From JBALVO01 sp036961445 (GTDB taxonomy: Bacteria; Pseudomonadota; Gammaproteobacteria; Pseudomonadales; Halieaceae): a DNA stretch of 59,243 bases. Both the position numbers and the translations under genes were made by a program. The stretch is from the NCBI GenBank assembly GCA_036961445.1, contig JBALVO010000010.1, forward strand, positions 1 to 59,243, in the 5' to 3' direction. Of the stretch, positions 49,943 through 57,800 are shown one piece after another. The notes under the pieces were generated by a model. It was not told the DNA's origin. It did no database searches and was given only the letters and a program-made list of their open reading frames with translations. The first letter of the stretch is position 1; each line of letters begins with the position of its first letter.

Positions 49943-50610
49943 TGTGGACGTTAAAACTGCGTCGTCTGGCCTATGCCAGACGGGTGTCAGGAACGGTGCT
50001 GCAAGAATGTTGGCAGATGCCCTTGGCATCCACTGGCAGCGACTGGCGCCAGGTATCCTTTCTGGTGGTAGACGCAGAGATGTCATCTCTGGATGTTAGT
50101 GAGGGGGAGCTACTTAGTGTGGGTTGGGTCTGCATAGAACAGGGCTCAATTGCGCTGGAGAGCGCACGTCACTACCTTGTCAAACCCGACAACTCGGTGG
50201 GTCAAAGCGCCACTATACATAATCTGCGGGACTGTGAACTACTCGAAGCGAACACTCAGCAACGGGTGTTGCGGCTTTTTCTTGAGGCTGCCGCGGGCAA
50301 GGTGCTGGTATTTCACCACGCTCGCCTGGACATAGCCTATTTGAATAGTGTGAGCCGCCGGGAATTCAATGCGCCTATCCTCATGCCGGTGGTGGATACG
50401 CTGCTACAGGAAAAGAAGCTGCTGGAGCGCAGGGATCTACCTATCCAGTCTGGCGATCTGCGTTTGCAGGCCTGTCGTGATCGTTACCACCTTCCACCTT
50501 ACCCCGCACACAATGCCCTGCTCGATGCTCTGGCCACCGCTGAGTTGCTGCTGGCTCACGCCAAACATCGCGGCAGTGGGCACACTTTCTCGCTGGGGCA
50601 GCTACTGTGA
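49942..50610 (+). CDS. DnaQ-like 3'-5' exonuclease
   Basis: Cytoplasmic DEDD exonuclease-like protein of 222 residues. The Exo I motif is VVDAEMSSLD (Asp and Glu) near residue 42, Exo II is VFHHARLDIAYLN near residue 122, and Exo III is HNALLDALATAELLLAH near residue 190, with the HxxxxD pattern of the DEDDh group. It starts at ATG 49942, sharing one base with the DUF294 stop, so the two proteins are made together. Its role beside a carboxylate permease is unknown, but the gene order recurs in marine gammaproteobacteria. Confidence 0.9.
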   Translation: MWTLKLRRLAYARRVSGTVLQECWQMPLASTGSDWRQVSFLVVDAEMSSLDVSEGELLSVGWVCIEQGSIALESARHYLVKPDNSVGQSATIHNLRDCELLEANTQQRVLRLFLEAAAGKVLVFHHARLDIAYLNSVSRREFNAPILMPVVDTLLQEKKLLERRDLPIQSGDLRLQACRDRYHLPPYPAHNALLDALATAELLLAHAKHRGSGHTFSLGQLL

Positions 50611-51056
50611 GAAAATCGCGTATTGTCGATCAAATTGTGCGGATGGTGCAGGTCAAACCACAACAAACGATAGCAGTTTTTGGTATTAATTCACGCTAAA
50701 CCGACGCTAACAAACTCTGTTCTATTGATATCAATCAACAGTCAATTCGCCTGATTGTTGTCAAATACGTCCGCAATTACTAATGGGGGCAAAACTGGAT
50801 ACATCGCTCGCCATTACCATTAGTGGTGTTGGGGTGCCAGTGAAGTATTTGACACACAAAAGCCAGATAGTGCACAACATGTAATCACCACTAGAGTGTA
50901 TTCTTTAGTCCTAGATATAGCCCTGGCAAGGATAAGTGGTAAATCAGAACTGGCCCTAATTGATTCGGCGGCGGGAACGGCGTTGTGGTCATAGCACCCC
51001 GAAGCAAAAAAACGGGGGCGGTCAAATCTATCAACATAGCCAATGGAGAAGTGACA
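50611..51056. other. Intergenic region upstream of porin, with FNR box
   Basis: This 446-base AT-rich region has no credible ORF. It holds the FNR-type site at 50725-50738, a stem formed by ACTAATGG (50779-50786) and CCATTAGT (50817-50824), and a TTGACA near 50849. A long porin leader or a small RNA is possible but not shown. Confidence 0.5.
50725..50738 (+). promoter_or_regulatory. FNR/Anr-type box
   Basis: TTGATATCAATCAA matches the FNR/Anr consensus TTGAT-N4-ATCAA at every fixed position. If used at the classical -41.5 distance, transcription would start near 50773 and give a porin leader of roughly 285 bases. FNR-family proteins activate or repress on oxygen limitation. Confidence 0.6.
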
Positions 51057-52286
51057 ATGAAACCTATCACAATGAGCTGCTATATATTACCCCTGCTGCT
51101 GAGCGCAGCAGCTGCGGTGCAGGCAGAAGAGGGTGTAACCGATAGCCTGACCGGTATGGTAACCGACGGCAAGGCGTCTCTGGACCTGCGCTACCGTTAC
51201 GAAAATGTGGATCAGGACAGCTTACGCCGCACGGCATCTGCCAATACCCTGCGATCGCGCCTGACCCTGGCTTCGGCCTCCCTCAGTGGTGTTTCTGCGC
51301 TGGCAGAGGTCGACAACGTCTCGGACTTTGGCTCCGACAATTACAATTCAACTGAAAACGGTAACACCCAGTACCCGGTGATCGCCGATCCCACAGGCAC
51401 TGATCTCAACCAGGTTTGGTTGAAATACACGGGCGAAAAAGCCGACGGTACCCTGGGGCGCCAGCGCATCAACCATGGTAACCAACGCTTCGTAGGCGGT
51501 GTAGGCTGGCGTCAAAACGAACAGACCTATGACGCTTTCAGGGCAAACTGGAAGCCAATTTCAATCCTGAATCTGGACTTCAGTTACGTCAATAATGTGC
51601 AGCGGATATTTGGCCCCGACGACGGCGCTAATCCGGCAGCCTTGGAAGGCGACAACTTCTTCTTCCGAGCCGACTACAAGCTTAACCCGGGCAACACGAT
51701 CACCGCTTTCGGTTACTGGCTGGATATTGATGAGGACGGCCCCTACGGCCCTGCTAAGACGGTTAACAACTCCAGTGATACCTACGGTGTTGAGTATAAC
51801 GGCAGGTTTGACTGGTTCACCGCGGCGGCCTCATACGCTACCCAGTCCGAGGCTGGCGACAGTGAGCTGAACTACGATGCGGACTACTATAAGGTTGAGC
51901 TGGGTGCCGATGTCAGTGTGGTGACTCTTAAGGCCGGTTATGAAGTGTTGGCTTCAGATAACAATGTTGGCTTTGCGACACCATTGGCGACACTGCATAA
52001 ATTCCAGGGTTGGGCGGATATATTCCTCAGCACCCCCGGTGATGGTGTCGAGGATCTTTACGGCAGTGTTGGAACCAAGCTGGGTTCGGTCACATTGGTT
52101 GCTGTGTATCACGACTTCCAGGCTGAAGACTCAAGTGAAGATTTTGGTAAGGAAATTGACCTGGCTGCCAGCTGGGTACTGACCAAGAGACTTACCATGC
52201 AGGCCAAGGTTGCCAGTTTTGATTCCGATAGTGATCGCTACAGCGACACGGATAAAGTCTGGTTCACTGCGCAGTACAAGTTATAA
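51057..52286 (+). CDS. Outer-membrane porin, alginate-export/OprD-like barrel
   Basis: Outer-membrane beta-barrel of 409 residues. Signal peptide MSCYILPLLLSAAAAVQAEE and repeated amphipathic strands are visible: KASLDLRYRYENVDQD, VWLKYTGEKADGTLGRQRI, FDWFTAAASYATQ and the C-terminal KVWFTAQYKL. The pattern fits porins of marine bacteria related to the alginate_exp group, but the solute is not known. The start at 51057 follows GGAG; an ATG 72 bases upstream has no such support. A strong hairpin follows the stop. Confidence 0.85.
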   Translation: MKPITMSCYILPLLLSAAAAVQAEEGVTDSLTGMVTDGKASLDLRYRYENVDQDSLRRTASANTLRSRLTLASASLSGVSALAEVDNVSDFGSDNYNSTENGNTQYPVIADPTGTDLNQVWLKYTGEKADGTLGRQRINHGNQRFVGGVGWRQNEQTYDAFRANWKPISILNLDFSYVNNVQRIFGPDDGANPAALEGDNFFFRADYKLNPGNTITAFGYWLDIDEDGPYGPAKTVNNSSDTYGVEYNGRFDWFTAAASYATQSEAGDSELNYDADYYKVELGADVSVVTLKAGYEVLASDNNVGFATPLATLHKFQGWADIFLSTPGDGVEDLYGSVGTKLGSVTLVAVYHDFQAEDSSEDFGKEIDLAASWVLTKRLTMQAKVASFDSDSDRYSDTDKVWFTAQYKL

Positions 52287-52297
52287 CCTTTCCTCCA

Positions 52298-52332
52298 TAG
52301 CCGGCTTTCCCAGAAAGCCGGCTAGTTATTTT
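52298..52332 (+). terminator. Terminator after porin gene
   Basis: An 11-base stem (TAGCCGGCTTT and AAAGCCGGCTA) with loop CCCAG is followed by a weak T-rich tail, GTTATTTTA. It lies 12 bases after the porin stop. Confidence 0.75.
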
Positions 52333-52551
52333 AGCCCGATTAGTAACGACCCTTTTCTCCTGGTGTGCCAGGAATTTGCGGGTTCGGATTGCTGATGCGC
52401 CGCGGCGAAGACCACAGTCTGCAGTTTCTATTGTTGTACCAACTTCCATACTCGTGCCGTTGATTGCGTTTCTACCCGGTTTTCTGCGGTGTTATGGTTG
52501 CCTGTACACCTGCCCGAGACTAGGCTGGCCACGTACTGTCGTAATCAGGTG

Positions 52552-53712
52552 GTGAACTTGTTAAATAAGGAAGAATTAGTACAGGCGGCTATTGAGCAAT
52601 CCGGGCTGTCTGATTTCGGCGGACATGACTTTGCCGAGCCACTGGAGCGCCTGGTCAACGCCCTGAATACTGAAGCGCGTCTCAATGACTTTGGCAAGCT
52701 GCGCGCGCAGATGACTATCGCTTCGGGCTTGAGCAATCGCTTAAAGATACAAGACTATCTCAAGACGCATCCACAGGTGCGCGATGAAGTGGTAGCCAGA
52801 CCAGTTTTTATTGTCGGTTTGCCACGCACAGGTACCACGGCACTGCATCATATGCTCAACCAGGATCCACGCAACCGTACTTTACGCCTGTGGGAGGCCC
52901 AGAATCCGGTACCGCCGCCAGAGACTGCGACTTATACCACTGACCCGCGTATAGCCAGGCAGCAGGAGGGGGTGGCGCTTACCGAGACATTTCTCCCGGG
53001 TTTTTTGACCACGCACTTGATCGATGCCAGTGAACCTGACGAATGCTACATGTTACTCAACCGCAACTTCATGTCGGTTGAATACTCAGCCATGTTTCAC
53101 ATACCCAGCTATGCCAACTGGCTGTATAGCAATTTATGTCATCGTGATAGTTATGCGTATCACAAATTGCAGTTGCAATTGTTGCAGTCACGGCATCCGG
53201 GCCATTGGGTGCTGAAGGCACCGTTCCATCAACTGGGCCTGGCCGAGATACTCAAATACTATCCGGATGCGATCATAGTGCAGACGCATCGTGCGCCTAT
53301 GAGCTTTGTCGCTTCTGGCTGCAGTTTTAGTGAGTTATTGCGTAAAAGTGGCTCAGATCACAGTGATAAAGCCGAGGTGGGGCGCGACTGGATGGAGATG
53401 CTGGAGATCTACACCCACACCTTTGAAACGGACCGCGCGCGGCTGGAGCCAGACTTTCCCGGTCAGTTCCTGGATTTGCACCACGATGATTTTGTCGCCG
53501 ACCCCTGGCCCGCTATCGAGAGTATTTATCGCTTGCGCGGACTGTCCCTGGATACACACGGTAGGGCCGCAATGGCGCAGTGGCTGAAGCAGCATCCACA
53601 GGGCAAGCATGGCAAACACGAATACCGTTTGGAAGATTATGCGATCACGCGCGCCGAAGTACGGGCGTTGTTTAACGACTATGTTGCGCGTTATGGTTTG
53701 GCAATGGAGTAA
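52552..53712 (+). CDS. PAPS-dependent sulfotransferase-like protein
   Basis: Cytoplasmic protein of about 386 residues of the sulfotransferase family. The 5'-phosphosulfate loop is VFIVGLPRTGTTALHHML near residue 85, and a later PAPS 3'-phosphate element appears in VLKAPFHQLGLAEILKYYPD and IVQTHRAPMSFVAS. The GTG at 52552 gives MNLLNKEELVQAA, close to family N-termini; a longer GTG start at 52489 adds 21 unconvincing residues. It precedes the DUF1214 gene by 14 bases. The acceptor is unknown, perhaps a lipid or sterol. Confidence 0.86.
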   Translation: MNLLNKEELVQAAIEQSGLSDFGGHDFAEPLERLVNALNTEARLNDFGKLRAQMTIASGLSNRLKIQDYLKTHPQVRDEVVARPVFIVGLPRTGTTALHHMLNQDPRNRTLRLWEAQNPVPPPETATYTTDPRIARQQEGVALTETFLPGFLTTHLIDASEPDECYMLLNRNFMSVEYSAMFHIPSYANWLYSNLCHRDSYAYHKLQLQLLQSRHPGHWVLKAPFHQLGLAEILKYYPDAIIVQTHRAPMSFVASGCSFSELLRKSGSDHSDKAEVGRDWMEMLEIYTHTFETDRARLEPDFPGQFLDLHHDDFVADPWPAIESIYRLRGLSLDTHGRAAMAQWLKQHPQGKHGKHEYRLEDYAITRAEVRALFNDYVARYGLAME

Positions 53713-53726
53713 CGACAGGAATAAAT

Positions 53727-54827
53727 ATGACGGAGAAAACGGCAGAACAACGGGTGTTGAGTGGACAGGCCTGGGAGGATTTCTGTGATGACTTGAAAGA
53801 GGCCGGGCAATTGGTAAACGCCGAAAAAGCGCCCGATGATGCTTTCAATCGGGCGGAAGGCTACCGCTATTTGACGCGCATGCTGCGTGCCGGATTGGAG
53901 AGTTTTTTGGAAGGTGGTGATTCCGCCTTTCCCGAATTGCGTTGCCCGGTGCATGAAACCATCAAGATGGGAGCGGATAATCCGGACAACTACTACCAGA
54001 GCGCGCCCATCAATCCCCAGTACGATTACCGCATTACCGGCAAGCGCGGCACGGTGGATTACCTGGGCTTTGGTACGGTGATCAATCGCTACAGCAGTGG
54101 TGGTGGTATGAAAACCGACGGCTTCCTGGATTCGCGGGATATGGAGATAAACGCCGACGGCACGCTGCAAGTTATAGTCAGCCAGCGCGAGCAACCGGGT
54201 AATTGGCTGCGTATGGGGCCGGAGACTAACGCTATTAATGTGCGCCAGACTTTCCAGGATCGCCGCAGTGAAACTCGCGCAGATATTCGTATTGAGCGCA
54301 TCGGAGCTGAAGATGAGCGTCCAGAGCCGCTGACCGCCCAGAAGCTCGATAAGGCCTTGCAGGGTGCAATGCAGTTTGTAAAAAATACAACTGGCCTGTT
54401 CGAAGGCTGGGCGGAGGGCTTTTTGTCCACTACCAATGAAGTGGCCGCCGCAGATCAGATTTTTTGCCAGGCCATCGGTGGCGACCCCAATATCTATTAC
54501 TTTCACAGTGCCTGGGAGTTGGCCGATGATGAAGCCCTGGTAATAGTGGCGGATGATATTCCCGACTGCCAGACCTGGAACTTCGTGTTACAGAACTGGT
54601 GGATGGAGTCACTGGATTACCGCCACCATACTATTCATTGCAACAAGCACACCGCCAGTTATGAAAGTGACGGCAGCGTAAAGATTGTTGTCGCCCACCA
54701 TAAACCCGATCACCCCAACTGGATTGAGACCGCCGGGCATAATATGGGTACCTTGTGCTGGCGCTGGATTGGCGCCCAACGGCATCCGCCAGTGACGGCA
54801 CGGGTGGTGAAGTTCACCGAGCTCTAG
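53727..54827 (+). CDS. DUF1214 domain protein
   Basis: Protein of 366 residues without a signal peptide. The C-terminal DUF1214 region is seen in ALVIVADDIPDCQTWNFVL, QNWWMESLDYRHHTIHCN and HHKPDHPNWIETAGHNMGTL, and a DUF1254-like N-terminal half is absent or very diverged. Members are often found next to sulfotransferases and in lipid or aromatic catabolism loci, with no defined activity. It starts 14 bases after the sulfotransferase stop, which suggests one operon. The palindrome at 54857 follows. Confidence 0.85.
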   Translation: MTEKTAEQRVLSGQAWEDFCDDLKEAGQLVNAEKAPDDAFNRAEGYRYLTRMLRAGLESFLEGGDSAFPELRCPVHETIKMGADNPDNYYQSAPINPQYDYRITGKRGTVDYLGFGTVINRYSSGGGMKTDGFLDSRDMEINADGTLQVIVSQREQPGNWLRMGPETNAINVRQTFQDRRSETRADIRIERIGAEDERPEPLTAQKLDKALQGAMQFVKNTTGLFEGWAEGFLSTTNEVAAADQIFCQAIGGDPNIYYFHSAWELADDEALVIVADDIPDCQTWNFVLQNWWMESLDYRHHTIHCNKHTASYESDGSVKIVVAHHKPDHPNWIETAGHNMGTLCWRWIGAQRHPPVTARVVKFTEL

Positions 54828-54856
54828 CGTAAACGGGCACCGATTTTGAGCTAGCC

Positions 54857-54880
54857 GGGGACAGACTTAAGTCTGTCCCC
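54857..54880. repeat. Perfect 24-bp palindrome, REP-like
   Basis: Two 12-base arms, GGGGACAGACTT and AAGTCTGTCCCC, join without a spacer. It lies 30 bases after the DUF1214 gene and five bases before the end of the convergent protease gene. Palindromes of this GGGACAGACT type recur in many gammaproteobacterial genomes near REP/RAYT sequences. It could also act as a bidirectional terminator, though T-runs are absent. Confidence 0.6.
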
Positions 54881-54885
54881 TAAAG

Positions 54886-57800
54886 TTAAGGCTGAGTGAC
54901 AACCAGGAATCTGAGACCATCGGCCCCGGGGTCGTACGAGATGTCTGTACCGGAAATACTGTCCACGGTAAAGACCACGCTGAACACGCTCGTCTTGAGC
55001 CTGTTTTTACTGACGCTGCAAACCCCGCTGGAGTTGGTGGTGCAACTACCGGATCCATTTGCGCCACTGCTCCAGGCGCCGTTCACGACAGCATTTGCCA
55101 GTGGTGTATGACTGGCGTCATGCACGGTGATGATCACAACGGCGTCCCAGCGCCTGCTGGACACAGTGCTGGCATTGTTCAGCTCAACGTGTGCGGTAAT
55201 TCCCGGTGGCGGTGGGCTGCTGCCGACAGTGATGGTGATGGTGCCACTGCCGCTGGCACCGTCGTTGTCGGTGGTGCTCGCGGTAATGGTGTGGCTGCCA
55301 TCGCTCAGGGTGCGTGAGAAGCCGCCACCAGAACCAATGGTGCCGTCAATACTTGAATCCCAGGCGAGACTCGCTGACAGGTCACCGTCCTCGCTGTCGC
55401 TGGCGTTGCCGCTGAAGGAGATCTCCACGTCCGATAAGAAGCTCGCACTGTCTGCCGGTGTGTCGATACTGACTGCGGGCGGTGTATTGCTGGAGCCGGG
55501 CTGGCGCGGAACGGTGATTGTGAGACCGTTGCTGTCGCTGTCGGCATCGTGGTTGGCGGGCGCGTCATAGGCTGGTCCGTCGGTGTGGGTCACCGAGGTG
55601 ACAGTAAAGCTCACACTTGAAACGCCGGCTTTTAAGTTTGGCTTGGAGATGCTGCACTGACCGTCTATACCACTCGTACAATTGCCTGAGCCGCTAGCGC
55701 CATTGCCCCAGACACCGGTGACAGTGGCGCCCTCCAGCGACAGGTCACTGCCGTCATGGACTCCAACCGTGACAACAGCCTCCCACCGGCTGCGCGCCAG
55801 TTCGTTTCTGTCGGCATCGAGATCACCCACGTGCATGGTCTGTAGCGCCGGCGCGGTGTCGATGGTGAAACTCCAGGTGTCGCCTGTAGTGGTGTCACCG
55901 TCGTTAACCTCGTCGATGCGCCAGTAATAGGTGGTGTTATAGGCCAGCGTGCCCGGGTCGAACGTGGCGCCTGTCTGGTTGCCCTGGAAATCTCCCGCAC
56001 CTAGGGTATCGCTGGCGCCGAAGTACACATCGTGGGAGGTGGCCGCCGGGTCGGCGTCCCAAGACAGGGTGGTATCCAGCGCAAGCCCGATGCCGCCATT
56101 GCTGGGAATGGGGTTCACCGCCAGCCCCGGCGGTATCGGTGGCGCGGCCTCTGTGGTAAAGCTCCAGAGATTGCCCAGCGTCGTACCATCAACGTTGACC
56201 TCATCGATGCGCCAGAAATAGGTGGTGCCATATTCCAGCGTGCCCGGGTCGAAGTTGGTACCGGCCAGGTTTAGCTGGAAGGCTGCCGAGAGGTCGCTGC
56301 TGCTGCCAAAGTACACATCGTGAGACGTGGCCAGCGGGTCCGCATCCCAGGACAGGGTGGTGTCCAGTGCCAGCTCGATACCGCCATTGCTGGGGACGGG
56401 GTTTGTCGCCAGCTCCGGAGGAATGGGGGGCGCGGTCTCGGTGGTGAAGCTCCAGATGCTTCCGGTGGTGGTGCCATCACCATTGACCTCATCAATGCGC
56501 CAGTAATAGATGGTGGCATAAGCCAGCGTGCCCGGGTCGAAGCTGGTGCCAGACTGACTTGCCTGGACGGCTTCAGAGAGGTCGCTGCTGGTGCCGAAGT
56601 ACACATCGTGGGATGTTGCCAGTGATCCGGCAGACCATAAAAGGCTGGTGTTTAGCCCAAGCCCGCTGCTGCCATCAAGGGGGTCCGGACCGGCCGCCTG
56701 CCCCGGAGGGATTGCTGGTGGCGCGGCCTCGGTGGTGAAGCTCCAGGTGATTCCTGTGGTAGAGCCATCGCTGTTGATTTCATCGATGCACCAGTAATAG
56801 GTAGTGTCATAGGCCAGCGCGCCTGGGTCGAAGCTGGTGCCGGTCTGGTTGCCGTGGAAGCTGCCCGAGAGATTGCTGCTGGTGCCAAAGTATACGTTGT
56901 GCGAGGCGGCCAGTGGGCCGGCGGACCAGGAGACAGTCGTGTCGAGACCCAGCTCGCTGCCGCTACTGGCAGGGCTCGGGTTAGAGGCCTGCCCCGGTGG
57001 ATCGCTCTCCGCTGGCGGTGGCGGTGGCGGGGCGCCGCCAAAGACTTCCAGCTGTACATTGTCGATCTTCCAGCGGTCGCCCTCGGGCCAAAAACCACTG
57101 CCTTGGAAGCGGAACCGCAGCATTACGCTGGCCTGTCCGGCGATCGTACCGCTCAGGTCGAGGGTGTAATGGACGGGCATATTACTGAAGCCCTCGTGCT
57201 GCCACACGTTGATCCACCCCGCTCCCCCGTTGGTACTGACGTCCACATTGATTGTTTCCAGGGTGTCATACCAGAAGAAACTGTTGAAGCTGAGCGTTGC
57301 GGCCTGGGTGGAGGATAGATCCAGTATGGGCGTGCGCAGTGAGGTGATGGTGTCGGAGTAGGCGTTGTCGACATAGTTATCCACCATAGCGAAATTGCCC
57401 GTGCCGCCGGTGTCGTTGTCGTAGCGTGAATCTCCCTGAACCGGCGTCCTGATGGTCCAGGCAGTGCCCCTAGGGGTCTCAACAGACCAACCCACGGGCA
57501 GACCCTGTGAGAAGTCCTCATCAATAATAAAGCCCGTTGACATTGGCGGCGGAGGCGCGACACTGATAATCACGGAGTAGTCCTGGGCCTGGCCGTCCAG
57601 CAGGCCGCCCTTGTGGCTGATTTCAAGGGCATAGGAGCCGGATCCACCACCGCTGACTACTACCTGCTCCACGTTGTCGCGGACATTGTCGCCGGTGGTT
57701 GCCGCAGCGCCGGGGGATGCCGGATTCAGTGTCCAGGGTAAATAGGTGGAACCACCAATCTTGATGCGCAGGTCTATGTCGTTTACCAGCATGGTGGCAG

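Noticed and set aside
49220..50086. 288-codon minus-strand ORF opposite DUF294 and exonuclease genes
   Set aside because: It spans two coupled real genes on the other strand and has no protein-like features.
53691..54506. 271-codon minus-strand ORF opposite the DUF1214 gene
   Set aside because: It is a shadow of a recognisable protein-coding gene and lacks domain signatures and a ribosome site.
55850..57001. Regular direct repeats that might suggest CRISPR
   Set aside because: The units are about 288 bases long, in frame, and encode FN3-like domains; there are no short repeats with unique spacers and no cas genes.
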